Origin: an uncultured Lacinutrix sp.
GTDB lineage: Bacteria; Bacteroidota; Bacteroidia; Flavobacteriales; Flavobacteriaceae
DNA length: 64,000 bases
Assembly: GCF_947500325.1 (NCBI RefSeq)
Contig: NZ_CANMRQ010000005.1
Coordinates: 186,001-250,000, forward strand
Direction of reading: 5' to 3'
Made by a program: the position numbers and the translations under genes. The notes under the pieces were generated by a model. That model worked only from the letters and a program-made list of their open reading frames with translations, was not told the DNA's origin and did not search any database. Positions 26,833 through 37,130 of the stretch are shown here, piece by piece; the stretch's first letter is position 1; each line of letters opens with the position of its first letter.

Positions 26833-26839
26833 AAATAAT

Positions 26840-29248
26840 ATGAGCACACGTAGAATTAAAAAAGTAGCGATTATTGGTTCCGGAATTATGGGAAGCGGTA
26901 TTGCTTGTCATTTTGCAAATATTGGTGTCGATGTCTTATTATTAGATATTGTACCAAGAGAACTTAATGCTAAAGAACAGGCTAAAGGATTATCTCTAGA
27001 AGATAAAGTGGTTAGAAATCGCTTAGTAAATGATGCTTTAACAGCTTCATTAAAATCTAAGCCTTCTCCAATTTATCATTCATCTTTTGCAAAAAGAATT
27101 ACAACTGGAAATCTTGAAGACGATATAGCTAAAGTAAAAGATGTCGACTGGATTATGGAAGTTGTGGTTGAAAGATTAGACATTAAACAACAAGTTTTTG
27201 AAAAACTAGAAAAATATAGAACTCCTGGTACATTAATTACTTCGAATACTTCAGGTATTCCTATTAAATTTATGAGTGAAGACCGTTCAGATGATTTTCA
27301 AAAACATTTCTGTGGCACACACTTTTTCAATCCTGCTCGTTATCTAAAATTATTCGAAATCATTCCTGGGCCTAAAACTGATGCTTCTGTTTTAGAATTC
27401 TTAAATGGTTACGGTGAAAAGTTCTTAGGAAAAACTTCGGTAATTGCTAAAGATACACCAGCATTTATAGGAAATCGTATTGGTATTTTCTCTATCATGA
27501 GCTTATTCCATGCTGTAAAAGACATGGATTTAACTATTGAAGAAGTAGATAAATTATCTGGTCCAGTTATTGGTCGCCCTAAATCGGCAACTTTTAGAAC
27601 TGTTGATGTTGTAGGTTTAGACACTTTAGTACATGTAGCTAATGGTATTGGAGACAACTGCAAAGACGATGAGCGTTTAGAACTTTTTAAATTACCTGAT
27701 TTCATCAATACCATGATGGAAAATAAATGGTTAGGTAGTAAAACTAAACAAGGTTTTTATAAGAAAACTGTTTCTGCTGAAGGCAAAAAAGAAATTTTAA
27801 GCTTAGACTTAAACACATTAGAATATCGTGCAGCTAAAAAAGCAAAATTTGCCACTTTAGAATTAACAAAAACTATTGATAAAGTAGCAGATCGTTTTAA
27901 AGTATTAGTAAAAGGAAAAGATAAAGCAGGTGAATTTTATAGAAAAAGTTTTTCAGCATTATTCGCCTATTTATCTAATCGTATTCCTGAAATCACAGAT
28001 GAGCTATATAAGATTGACGACGCAATGAAAGCTGGATTTGGATGGGAACATGGGCCATTCCAAATTTGGGACGCTATTGGTGTTGAAAAGGGTATTGAAA
28101 TGATGCAAGCTGAAGGCTTAAAACCTGCAGACTGGGTTGTAGACATGATAGAATCTGGTAGCGATAGCTTCTACTCTATTAAAGATGGTGCTACTTATAG
28201 CTATGATATACCTAAGAAATTACAAGAAAAAATTCCTGGACAAGATGCATTTATCATTTTAGATAATATTAGAAAAACTACAGAAGTTTTCAAAAACTCT
28301 GGAGTATCTGTCCAAGATTTGGGAGATGGTATATTAAATGTAGAATTCCAATCTAAAATGAATACCATTGGTGGAGATGTTTTAGCAGGAATTAATAAAG
28401 CTATTGATATGGCAGAAAAAGATTTCCAAGGTTTAGTAGTTGGAAATCAAGGAGCAAATTTTTCAGTAGGAGCAAATATAGGCATGATCTTTATGATGGC
28501 TGCCGAACAAGAATATGATGAGCTTAATATGGCTATCAAATACTTCCAAGATACAATGATGCGTATGCGTTATTCATCAATTCCAACTATTGCAGCTCCT
28601 CACGGAATGTCTTTAGGTGGTGGTTGTGAATTGTCAATGCACGCAGATAAAGTTGTTGCAGCAGCAGAGACTTATATTGGCTTAGTAGAATTTGGCGTTG
28701 GTGTTATTCCTGGAGGCGGAGGTTCTAAAGAAATGGCTTTAAGAGCTTCAGATACGTTTAGAAAAGGTGATGTAGAATTAAATACATTACAAGAATATTT
28801 CTTAACTATAGGTATGGCTAAAGTAGCTACTTCTGCATACGAAGCTTATGATTTTGGAATCCTACAAAAAGGAAAAGATATAGTGGTGGTTAACAAAGAC
28901 CGTCAAATAGCAGTTGCAAAACAACATGCTAAACTTATGGCAGAAACTGGTTACACACAACCGGTTAAACGTAATGATGTAAAAGTATTAGGAAAACAAG
29001 CTTTAAGTATGTTCTTAGTAGGAACAGATGCTATGGAAGCCTCTAATTACATTAGTGCTCATGACCATAAAATTGCTAATAAACTAGCTTATGTTATGGC
29101 TGGTGGTGATTTATCCGAGCCCACTTTAGTTAGCGAACAGTACCTATTAGATTTAGAAAGAGAGGCTTTCTTAAGTTTATGTACAGAACGCAAAACTTTA
29201 GAACGTATTCAACATATGTTAACAAAAGGAAAACCTTTAAGAAACTAA
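26840..29248 (+). CDS. fadN: 3-hydroxyacyl-CoA dehydrogenase / enoyl-CoA hydratase (FadN type)
   Basis: 802 aa bifunctional beta-oxidation enzyme. The NAD-binding dehydrogenase comes first (VAIIGSGIMGSGIACHFA at residues 9-26; SNTSGIP near 138; GTHFFNPARYLKLFEIIPGP near 157) and the hydratase follows in the C-terminal part (NQGANFSVGANIGM near 540, GGGCELSMHADKVVAAAETYIGL near 595, GVIPGGGGSKEM). That order is the reverse of E. coli FadB/FadJ and matches Bacillus subtilis FadN. The next gene, thiolase, starts 4 bp after the stop. Confidence 0.93.
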   Translation: MSTRRIKKVAIIGSGIMGSGIACHFANIGVDVLLLDIVPRELNAKEQAKGLSLEDKVVRNRLVNDALTASLKSKPSPIYHSSFAKRITTGNLEDDIAKVKDVDWIMEVVVERLDIKQQVFEKLEKYRTPGTLITSNTSGIPIKFMSEDRSDDFQKHFCGTHFFNPARYLKLFEIIPGPKTDASVLEFLNGYGEKFLGKTSVIAKDTPAFIGNRIGIFSIMSLFHAVKDMDLTIEEVDKLSGPVIGRPKSATFRTVDVVGLDTLVHVANGIGDNCKDDERLELFKLPDFINTMMENKWLGSKTKQGFYKKTVSAEGKKEILSLDLNTLEYRAAKKAKFATLELTKTIDKVADRFKVLVKGKDKAGEFYRKSFSALFAYLSNRIPEITDELYKIDDAMKAGFGWEHGPFQIWDAIGVEKGIEMMQAEGLKPADWVVDMIESGSDSFYSIKDGATYSYDIPKKLQEKIPGQDAFIILDNIRKTTEVFKNSGVSVQDLGDGILNVEFQSKMNTIGGDVLAGINKAIDMAEKDFQGLVVGNQGANFSVGANIGMIFMMAAEQEYDELNMAIKYFQDTMMRMRYSSIPTIAAPHGMSLGGGCELSMHADKVVAAAETYIGLVEFGVGVIPGGGGSKEMALRASDTFRKGDVELNTLQEYFLTIGMAKVATSAYEAYDFGILQKGKDIVVVNKDRQIAVAKQHAKLMAETGYTQPVKRNDVKVLGKQALSMFLVGTDAMEASNYISAHDHKIANKLAYVMAGGDLSEPTLVSEQYLLDLEREAFLSLCTERKTLERIQHMLTKGKPLRN

Positions 29249-29252
29249 GACA

Positions 29253-30446
29253 ATGAAACAAGCATATATAGTAAAAGCATATAGAACAGCAGTTGGAAAA
29301 GCTCCAAAAGGCGTGTTCCGTTTTAAAAGAACAGATGAATTAGCGGCAGAAACCATCAAACATATGATGACAGAGTTGCCAACTTTAGATCCAAAACGTA
29401 TTGATGATGTTATTGTAGGTAATGCAATGCCAGAAGGTTCTCAAGGATTAAACATGGCACGTTTAATCTCATTAATGGGATTAGATATTGTTGATGTTCC
29501 TGGAGTAACTGTAAACCGTTTTTGTTCTTCTGGAATAGAAACTATTGGTATGGCTACAGCAAAAATTCAAGCAGGAATGGCAGATTGTATTATTGCTGGT
29601 GGAGCAGAAAGTATGAGCTCTGTACCAATGACAGGTTTTAAACCAGAATTAAACTACGATGCTATCGTTAAAGCTGGTCACGAAGATTATTACTGGGGCA
29701 TGGGAAATACTGCAGAAGCAGTAGCAAACCAATTTAATATATCTCGTGAAGACCAAGATGAGTTTGCTTATAATTCACATATGAAAGCATTAAAAGCGCA
29801 AGCAGAAAATCGTTTTCAAGATCAAATTGTACCAATAGAAGTTGAACAAACTTATATTGATGCTAATGGAAAAAAAGCAACAAAATCATATACAGTAACA
29901 AAAGACGAAGGTCCTCGTAAAGGAACCAACAAAGCAGCTTTAGCAAAGTTAAGAGCAGTTTTTGCTCAAGGCGGTAGTGTTACAGCTGGTAACTCATCAC
30001 AAATGAGTGATGGTGCAGCTTTTGTAATGGTTATGAGTGAAGATATGGTTAAAGAGTTAAACCTTGAACCTATAGCTCGATTAGTAAATTATGCAGCAGC
30101 TGGAGTTGAACCTAGAATTATGGGTATTGGGCCAGTAAAAGCAATACCAAAAGCATTAAAACAAGCAGGTTTAAAGCAAGATGATTTATCATTAATAGAA
30201 TTAAATGAAGCCTTTGCCTCACAGTCATTAGCTGTTATTCGTGAATTAAACCTAAATCCAGACATTATTAATGTAAATGGAGGAGCTATTGCTTTAGGTC
30301 ATCCTTTAGGTTGTACAGGCGCAAAACTATCGGTACAATTATTTGACGAAATGCGTAAACAAAATATGACAGGTAAATATGGAGCAGTTACCATGTGTGT
30401 TGGAACAGGTCAAGGCGCATGTGGAATATTTGAATTTTTAAACTAA
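29253..30446 (+). CDS. fadA: Acetyl-CoA C-acyltransferase (thiolase) of beta-oxidation
   Basis: 397 aa, normal thiolase length. Cleaves 3-ketoacyl-CoA with CoA. The nucleophile is Cys91 in VNRFCSSGIE; the C-terminal motifs NVNGGAIALGHPLGCTGAKL (His) and CVGTGQGACGIFEF (second Cys) are intact. Between fadN and fadE, 4 bp after fadN; part of the cycle enzyme set. Confidence 0.94.
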   Translation: MKQAYIVKAYRTAVGKAPKGVFRFKRTDELAAETIKHMMTELPTLDPKRIDDVIVGNAMPEGSQGLNMARLISLMGLDIVDVPGVTVNRFCSSGIETIGMATAKIQAGMADCIIAGGAESMSSVPMTGFKPELNYDAIVKAGHEDYYWGMGNTAEAVANQFNISREDQDEFAYNSHMKALKAQAENRFQDQIVPIEVEQTYIDANGKKATKSYTVTKDEGPRKGTNKAALAKLRAVFAQGGSVTAGNSSQMSDGAAFVMVMSEDMVKELNLEPIARLVNYAAAGVEPRIMGIGPVKAIPKALKQAGLKQDDLSLIELNEAFASQSLAVIRELNLNPDIINVNGGAIALGHPLGCTGAKLSVQLFDEMRKQNMTGKYGAVTMCVGTGQGACGIFEFLN

Positions 30447-30476
30447 AAAAAAGAACATAAGTTATATAATATAGAG

Positions 30477-32273
30477 ATGGAAGAAAAAGAGTTATTAAGA
30501 GGTGGACAATTCCTAGTTAAGGAAACAAAATGTGAAGATGTTTTTACTCCTGAAGATTTTTCAGAAGAACAAAATATGATGAAAGATGCGGTTATGGAGT
30601 TTAATGATCGTGAGATTATACCTAACAAACCTCGTTTTGAAGCAAAAGATTATGCTTTAACAGAAGAATGTATGCGTAAAGCTGGAGATTTAGGTTTCTT
30701 AGGTGTAGCAGTTCCTGAAGCTTATGGTGGATTAGGAATGGGCTTTGTTTCTACAGTATTAACTTGTGATTATATTTCTAGTGGTACTGGTTCTTTTAGT
30801 ACTGCATTTGGTGCACATACTGGTATTGGTACTATGCCAATTACTTTATATGGAACAGAAGCTCAAAAACAAAAATACGTTCCTAAACTAGCTTCTGGTG
30901 AGTGGTTTGGTGCTTATTGTTTAACTGAGCCTGGTGCTGGATCTGATGCTAATTCTGGTAAAACTACTGCCGAGTTAACCGAAGATGGAAAATCTTACAA
31001 AATTAACGGACAAAAAATGTGGATCTCTAATGCAGGTTTCTGTAGTGTATTCATTGTTTTTGCTCGTCTTGAAGATGATAAAAATATTACTGGTTTTATT
31101 ATAGAGAATGACCCTTCAAACGGTATTACTCTAGGTGAAGAAGAACACAAATTAGGTATTCGTGCAAGTTCTACTCGTCAAGTATTCTTTAATGATACAA
31201 TTGTACCTATCGAGAATATGTTAGCTGGACGTGGAGAAGGTTTTAAAATTGCTATGAATGCACTTAATGTTGGTCGTATTAAATTAGCTGCAGCATGTTT
31301 AGATTCACAAAGACGTATTACTACATTAGGAGTGCAATATGCAAATGAACGTAAGCAATTTAAAACTCCTATTTCTAATTTTGGAGCAATTAAAGTAAAA
31401 ATAGCTGAAATGGCTACTAATACATATGCTGGTGAATCTGCAACCTATAGAGCTTCAAAAAATATTGAAGATCGTATTGCTTTAAGAGAAGCAGCTGGAA
31501 ATACTCACCAAGAAGCAGAACTTAAAGGTGTAGAAGAGTATGCTATTGAGTGTTCTATCTTAAAAGTAGCGGTATCTGAAGATGTACAAAACTGTGCAGA
31601 TGAAGGTATACAAATCTTTGGTGGTATGGGATTCTCTGAAGAGACACCAATGGAAGCGGCCTGGAGAGATGCTCGTATTGCTCGTATTTATGAAGGTACT
31701 AATGAAATTAACAGAATGTTATCTGTTGGTATGTTAGTAAAAAAAGCAATGAAAGGTCATGTTGATTTATTAACACCTGCAACTGCAGTTCAAAATGAAT
31801 TAATGGGGATTCCTTCTTTTGAAACCCCAGATTATTCTGAGTTATTTTCTGAAGAGAAAGCCATGATAGGAAGACTTAAAAAAGTATTCTTAATGGTTGC
31901 TGGCGCAGCGGTTCAAAAATTTGGACCAGATTTAGAAGAACACCAACAATTATTAATTGCAGCAGCAGATATCTTAATTGAAATCTATATGGCTGAATCA
32001 ACAATTTTAAGGACTGAGAAAAATGCAAAACGTACTAGTGAAAAAGAACAAGCTGTACAAATTGCTATGTCTAAATTATATTTATACAATGCTGTAAGTA
32101 TTGTTGAAGGTAAAGGAAAAGAAAGTATTATTTCTTTTGCTGAAGGAGATGAACAACGTATGATGCTTATGGGGCTTAAGCGTTTTACTAAATATACAAA
32201 TTACCCGGATATCGTTGATTTAAGAAACGAGATTGCAGAAAAGGTTAAAGCAGAAAATCAATATTGCTTTTAA
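30477..32273 (+). CDS. fadE: Acyl-CoA dehydrogenase (FadE type)
   Basis: 598 aa. FAD enzyme for the first oxidation of acyl-CoA. Motifs: YCLTEPGAGSDANSGKT (near 150), WISNAGFCSVFIVFARL, GIRASSTRQVFFNDTIVP, and QIFGGMGFSEETPMEAAWRDARIARIYEGTNEI (near 375-410). A C-terminal helical extension of about 170 residues is present, as in B. subtilis FadE (594 aa). Last gene of the operon; a strong terminator follows 25 bp after the stop. Confidence 0.93.
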   Translation: MEEKELLRGGQFLVKETKCEDVFTPEDFSEEQNMMKDAVMEFNDREIIPNKPRFEAKDYALTEECMRKAGDLGFLGVAVPEAYGGLGMGFVSTVLTCDYISSGTGSFSTAFGAHTGIGTMPITLYGTEAQKQKYVPKLASGEWFGAYCLTEPGAGSDANSGKTTAELTEDGKSYKINGQKMWISNAGFCSVFIVFARLEDDKNITGFIIENDPSNGITLGEEEHKLGIRASSTRQVFFNDTIVPIENMLAGRGEGFKIAMNALNVGRIKLAAACLDSQRRITTLGVQYANERKQFKTPISNFGAIKVKIAEMATNTYAGESATYRASKNIEDRIALREAAGNTHQEAELKGVEEYAIECSILKVAVSEDVQNCADEGIQIFGGMGFSEETPMEAAWRDARIARIYEGTNEINRMLSVGMLVKKAMKGHVDLLTPATAVQNELMGIPSFETPDYSELFSEEKAMIGRLKKVFLMVAGAAVQKFGPDLEEHQQLLIAAADILIEIYMAESTILRTEKNAKRTSEKEQAVQIAMSKLYLYNAVSIVEGKGKESIISFAEGDEQRMMLMGLKRFTKYTNYPDIVDLRNEIAEKVKAENQYCF

Positions 32274-32297
32274 TTTAGTTTTAATTATCAAGTAGTT

Positions 32298-32331
32298 AAA
32301 AAACCGTTCCTCCCAAAGGAACGGTTTTTTT
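32298..32331 (+). terminator. Rho-independent terminator of the fad operon
   Basis: AAACCGTTCCT and AGGAACGGTTT (32301-32311, 32317-32327), with T8 following. Confidence 0.92.
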
Positions 32332-32368
32332 ATTTATGTATCTTTAGTACTTAAAATCATTCAAAAAA

Positions 32369-33235
32369 ATGAAATCATTACTCTTAATTTTATGTTTTTC
32401 TTTAGGCTGTTATGCACAAACAAATACAGAAGTATATCTTTTTAATCTAACGACTAAAAATGGTAGCTATCAATTGTCCAAAGGAGAAAATATTTCTAAG
32501 AATGAAGGTTATGATAATCAACCAAGTTTTTATAATGATAACATTTTACTCTTTGCATCAACTAGAAATAACCAAACAGATATTGCAAAATATAATATTA
32601 GAGATAAAAAAATCGACTATATAAGTAATACGCTTAATGGAAGTGAATATTCTCCTCAAAAAATATATGGGCAAAAAAAAGTATCATCTATTCGTTTAGA
32701 TAAAGATGGTAAGCAATTGCTATATAGTTATGATTTTAAAACGGGTGCAAATAATGTATTAATAGAAGATTTAGTTATTGGCTATCATACATGGCTCGCT
32801 AAAGATCATTTAGCTTCATTTGTTATTAGAGGAGATTCTTCATATTTAGTGAGCTCAAACCTAAACAATAAAACGAATAAAATATTAGATAAAAATATAG
32901 GTAGATCATTACATAGAATTCCTAACTCTCAATTATTTAGTTATATAAGTAAAGTAGGTGATTCTTGGGCAGTTAATTCTATGAATCCAGAAACTGGAGA
33001 ATCTAAAAAAATAATAAATACAATTTCTAAAAGCGAAGACATGTGTTGGCTTATTAATGGTACTATATTAATGCCAAAAGGAAATACTATTTATAAATTC
33101 AATCCTAAAACAGATCAAGACTGGAGTACTTTTAAAATTTTCGAAAACCCAGACTTACAAAATATTACAAGAATAGCAACAAATGAAATAGGTACTCTAC
33201 TTTCATTAGTATCAGAAGTGTCTTCTGGTAATTAA
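32369..33235 (+). CDS. Secreted TolB-like beta-propeller protein
   Basis: 288 aa with signal peptide MKSLLLILCFSLGCYAQ. The mature part has PD40-like repeats (YDNQPSFYNDNILLFASTRNNQTDIAKYNI, then GQKKVSSIRLDKDGKQLLYSYDFKTG) as in TolB propellers. No catalytic motif is visible. Monocistronic by appearance, with about 100 bp before the M28 peptidase gene. The role is unknown; it could be a binding or scaffolding propeller. Confidence 0.72.
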   Translation: MKSLLLILCFSLGCYAQTNTEVYLFNLTTKNGSYQLSKGENISKNEGYDNQPSFYNDNILLFASTRNNQTDIAKYNIRDKKIDYISNTLNGSEYSPQKIYGQKKVSSIRLDKDGKQLLYSYDFKTGANNVLIEDLVIGYHTWLAKDHLASFVIRGDSSYLVSSNLNNKTNKILDKNIGRSLHRIPNSQLFSYISKVGDSWAVNSMNPETGESKKIINTISKSEDMCWLINGTILMPKGNTIYKFNPKTDQDWSTFKIFENPDLQNITRIATNEIGTLLSLVSEVSSGN

Positions 33236-33348
33236 TTTAAAATTGTTTTGTCTAGTAATTCTTAATTAACATATCTAAGACTTGTTAAAAAGTACTTCTA
33301 CCTCTAAGCCACTTTTATTTTTTAGTATTTTAGATGAAAATTCATTCT

Positions 33349-34677
33349 ATGAAATATTTTATCATCCCTTTTTTATTTTTTTCAGTTGTGATATCTGCAC
33401 AAACTAATCAAAAAATTTACGACATTATAGATAATGTTTCGGCAGAACGCATAAAAAAAGACATTGAAACTTTAGCTAATTTTGGTACTAGAAACACCTT
33501 TAGCGATACTATATCTAACACAAGAGGTATTGGTGCAGCTAGACGTTGGATTAAAAATGAATTTGATGCAATTTCTAAAGACTGCAAAAACTGCTTAAAT
33601 GTATTTTATCAAAAAGATTTTGTTACAAAAGAAGGAAATCAGCGTGTTCCCCATGATGCATGGATAGTTAATGTTATTGCCGTTCAAAAGGGAACAAAAT
33701 ATCCAAATCGTTATATAATTATGAGCGGCGATATTGATTCTCGCGCTAGTGATACCATGGATTTTACCACAGATGCACCTGGCGCCAATGATAATGCTTC
33801 TGGAATGGCAGGTACAATTGAAGCTGCTCGTGTGCTTTCTAAATATAATTTTGAAAGCAGTATTATATATGTTGGTTTATCTGGTGAAGAACAAGGTTTG
33901 TTTGGTGGCGCTGGATTAGCAAAATATGCAAAAGATAAAGGTTGGGATATTATTGGTATTCTTAACAATGATATGATTGGAAATATTGAAGGTGTAGATG
34001 GTGTAATAGACAATAGAACCTTTAGAATTTTTTCTGAACCTGTACCTCCAACTGAAACCGAGAGACAACGTAGATTACGTCGTTTTTATGGTGGAGAAGT
34101 TGATGGTATTTCTAGGCAATTGGCTCGTTATGTTCATAAAAATGTAAAAACATACATGCCAGAAATGAATCCAATGATGGTATATCGATTAGATCGTTTT
34201 GGTCGTGGTGGACACCATAGACCATTTAATGATTTAGGATTTGCAGGCATTCGTATCATGGAAGCACATGAAAATTACACACAACAACATCAAGATATTC
34301 GTGAAGAAAATGGTATAAAATACGGTGATGTTGTAGAGCACGTAAATTTTGATTATGCAAAAAAATTAACTGCTGTAAATGCTATAAATATGGCTAGCCT
34401 AGCTTCTGCTCCTCCAGCTCCAAAAAATGTTGCAATTGGTGGTATTGTAGAACCTGCCGCAAAGTTTAAATGGGAAAAAGTAAATGGAGCCATTGGGTAT
34501 AAAATTTACTGGCGAGACACTACTTCTCCAACATGGGACAATAGTAAATATGTTGGAGATGTTTCAGAATACATATTAAATGGCATTGTTATTGACAATT
34601 TCTTCTTTGGAATAGCTTCTGTAGGTAAAGATGGTTTTGAAAGCCCAGTAGTATTTCCAAATAAAATTTTTAGATAA
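33349..34677 (+). CDS. Secreted M28-family zinc aminopeptidase
   Basis: 442 aa from Met33349; a second ATG 15 bp upstream (33334) is possible but would place five extra residues before the signal peptide MKYFIIPFLFFSVVISAQ. Peptidase M28 core: SGDIDSRASD, GANDNASGMAGTIEAARVLS, LSGEEQGLFGGAG and NNDMIGN carry the usual metal ligands and catalytic Glu. A C-terminal fibronectin-like part (about 355-440, PPAPKNVAIGGIVEP and FKWEKVNGAIGYKIYWRD) follows. The next gene (M23) begins at the base after the stop, so both belong to one transcript. Confidence 0.88.
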   Translation: MKYFIIPFLFFSVVISAQTNQKIYDIIDNVSAERIKKDIETLANFGTRNTFSDTISNTRGIGAARRWIKNEFDAISKDCKNCLNVFYQKDFVTKEGNQRVPHDAWIVNVIAVQKGTKYPNRYIIMSGDIDSRASDTMDFTTDAPGANDNASGMAGTIEAARVLSKYNFESSIIYVGLSGEEQGLFGGAGLAKYAKDKGWDIIGILNNDMIGNIEGVDGVIDNRTFRIFSEPVPPTETERQRRLRRFYGGEVDGISRQLARYVHKNVKTYMPEMNPMMVYRLDRFGRGGHHRPFNDLGFAGIRIMEAHENYTQQHQDIREENGIKYGDVVEHVNFDYAKKLTAVNAINMASLASAPPAPKNVAIGGIVEPAAKFKWEKVNGAIGYKIYWRDTTSPTWDNSKYVGDVSEYILNGIVIDNFFFGIASVGKDGFESPVVFPNKIFR

Positions 34678-35484
34678 ATGAAATTATTTTTTTTACTACT
34701 AAGTTTATTCATTTTACTTTCTAGTTGCGCAAAAAAAATCATTAAACCTAGTTATATAAGTTTTGAATTAAGTAATGATTCAATTTATATAAAATCAATA
34801 AACAATTACAATTGTCCAGTATTTAATACTATTAAAAACTTGGAGACTGGAAAAAAAAACTATATTCAATTTAAAGCTCTTGAAACAAAAAACATTTTAA
34901 GTTTTCATATAAATGAAGAGGATTCTATATCTATTTTAGAAAAAATAAAATTCAGTAGACATTATGGATATTTTGATAAAAACAAACAATCGCACGACAG
35001 TCTTTTTAATTATGAACTACCATATTTAAAGGGGAAAACATATAAAATAATTCAAGGTTACAATGGAAACTTTACTCATAACAATAATGTATCAAGATAT
35101 ACACTAGACTTTAACACAAAAAAAGGAGATACTATTACAGCGTCAAGAGGTGGTATTGTTATTAAATCAATTATGAATAATGATAAACAAGGTACAACTT
35201 CTAAGTTTAGACCTTATGCAAATTATATTATTATATACCACAAAGACAATACTTTTGCGCAATACGTTCATCTAAAAAAAGAATCTAGCTTTATTAAAGT
35301 TGGAGATTCAGTAAGAATAAATCAGCCAATAGCTTTATCTGGATTTACTGGTTGGACAACAGTACCTCATTTACATTTCGGAGTCTTTAAATCTAGCAAA
35401 AAAGGAATATATTCTATTCCAATAATTTTAGATTCAATAGCTGGTAAAAATTACAAAAAAAACAAAACATATTTAAATGATTAA
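34678..35484 (+). CDS. Lipoprotein M23-family (LytM) peptidase
   Basis: 268 aa. Lipobox LLSSC with Cys17. The C-terminal LytM domain has the zinc ligands: His in NFTHNNN with the Asp of YTLDFNTKKGD, and the HLHFG motif (TTVPHLHFGVF). These domains cut peptidoglycan crosslinks or act as structural homologues; here all ligands appear present. It starts directly after the M28 stop and overlaps the next gene (M1 peptidase) by 8 bp, so the three peptidase genes are tightly coupled. Confidence 0.85.
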   Translation: MKLFFLLLSLFILLSSCAKKIIKPSYISFELSNDSIYIKSINNYNCPVFNTIKNLETGKKNYIQFKALETKNILSFHINEEDSISILEKIKFSRHYGYFDKNKQSHDSLFNYELPYLKGKTYKIIQGYNGNFTHNNNVSRYTLDFNTKKGDTITASRGGIVIKSIMNNDKQGTTSKFRPYANYIIIYHKDNTFAQYVHLKKESSFIKVGDSVRINQPIALSGFTGWTTVPHLHFGVFKSSKKGIYSIPIILDSIAGKNYKKNKTYLND

Positions 35485-37129
35485 TTTTAGACAAATTATA
35501 TTTTATTCAATATTATTAGTATCCTTTTTAGGTTATCCTCAAGGTTTACTAGAAGACAAAAATAATTTCACTAGACAAGACACATTGCGAGGAAGTATCA
35601 CTCCTGAACGAGAATGGTGGAACCTTACTTATTACCATTTAGATATTAAAGTTGAACCAGAAACAAAAACCATATCAGGAAAAAACACAATTCAATATAA
35701 GGTATTGAAACCTCATCAGGTTATGCAGATTGATCTTCAACCTCCATTACAACTTACAAAAGTAACGCAGAACGGAAAAGAATTAGAGATAAAACATGAC
35801 GGGAATGCTCATTTTATTTCTCTTAAACAACAACAAAATATTAATGAAATAAATAGTGTTATTGCTTATTATGAAGGCAAACCTAGAGAAGCTGTTAATG
35901 CGCCTTGGGATGGTGGTATTTCATGGAAAAAAGATAACAACGGTAACCATTTTGTAGCATCATCTTGTCAAGGTTTAGGAGCTAGTGTTTGGTGGCCAAA
36001 TAAAGATCATATGTACGATGAAGTAGATAGTATGGATATTAGTGTAAATGTCCCTAAAAAGTTAATGAATATTTCTAATGGCAGGTTAAAAAAGGTTGAA
36101 CAAAAAACCAATAACACAACAACATATCACTGGACAGTTAAAAACCCAATAAATAATTATGGTATAAATATTAATATTGGAGATTATGCAAATTTTTCTG
36201 AAGTATATAAAGGAGAAAAAGGTAATTTAGATTTAAACTACTATGTTCTAAGAGATAACATAGATAAAGCAAAAGAACATTTTAAAGATACCCCAAAAAT
36301 GATGAAGGCTTTCGAGCATTGGTTTGGACCTTATCCTTTTTATGAAGATAGCTTTAAACTTGTTGAAGTACCATATTTAGGTATGGAACATCAAAGCTCA
36401 GTAACTTATGGTAATCAATATAAAAAAGGTTATCTAGGTAGAGATTTATCTGGTACTGGTTGGGGACTAAAATTCGATTTTATAATTATTCATGAAGCAG
36501 GACACGAATGGTTTGCTAATAACATTACAAATAAAGACATTGCAGACATGTGGATTCATGAAAGCTTTACTGCTTATTCTGAAAATTTATTCTTGGATTA
36601 TTATTATGGAGAAAAAGCATCTGCAGATTACGTGATTGGCACACGTAGAAATATTCAAAATGACAAACCACTAATAGGCAAATATGATGTAAACCATAGT
36701 GGTTCTAGTGACATGTACTATAAAGGAGCTAATATGTTACATACTCTACGTCAATTAATCGACGATGATAAAAAGTGGCAAAACATACTAAGAAATCTTA
36801 ATTCTACATTTTACCACCAAACTGTAACAACAAAAGATATTGAAAACTACTTAGCTCAAGAATCTGGTTTAAAATTAGACGCATTTTTCAATCAATACCT
36901 TAGAGATACTAGAATTCCTACTATAGAAATCAAAACAGACAAGGACAGTATTAAATATAGATACACAAATATAGTAGATGGTTTTAATATGCCATTAATT
37001 CTCAATATTGGTGATAAAGAACATTGGGTTACACCTAATGAAAAATGGCAAACCAAAACGATACAATCACATAAACGTCCTATAACTGTAAAACGTGACT
37101 TTTTTGTAGTTTTAAAAGAAATGAAATAA
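35477..37129 (+). CDS. M1-family metallopeptidase
   Basis: 550 aa with a short signal peptide (MINFRQIIFYSILLVSFLGYPQG). The M1 gluzincin motif is IIIHEAGHEWF with His339, His343 and the third ligand Glu362 in MWIHESF, spacing as in M1. The exopeptidase-like YLGMEHQSS stands in for GAMEN. The N-terminal beta domain (about 40-210) precedes the catalytic part; the long helical C-terminal domain of full-size M1 enzymes is absent. Third gene of the peptidase operon, followed by a YdeI-like gene with a 1-bp gap. Confidence 0.9.
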   Translation: MINFRQIIFYSILLVSFLGYPQGLLEDKNNFTRQDTLRGSITPEREWWNLTYYHLDIKVEPETKTISGKNTIQYKVLKPHQVMQIDLQPPLQLTKVTQNGKELEIKHDGNAHFISLKQQQNINEINSVIAYYEGKPREAVNAPWDGGISWKKDNNGNHFVASSCQGLGASVWWPNKDHMYDEVDSMDISVNVPKKLMNISNGRLKKVEQKTNNTTTYHWTVKNPINNYGININIGDYANFSEVYKGEKGNLDLNYYVLRDNIDKAKEHFKDTPKMMKAFEHWFGPYPFYEDSFKLVEVPYLGMEHQSSVTYGNQYKKGYLGRDLSGTGWGLKFDFIIIHEAGHEWFANNITNKDIADMWIHESFTAYSENLFLDYYYGEKASADYVIGTRRNIQNDKPLIGKYDVNHSGSSDMYYKGANMLHTLRQLIDDDKKWQNILRNLNSTFYHQTVTTKDIENYLAQESGLKLDAFFNQYLRDTRIPTIEIKTDKDSIKYRYTNIVDGFNMPLILNIGDKEHWVTPNEKWQTKTIQSHKRPITVKRDFFVVLKEMK

Positions 37130-37130
37130 A

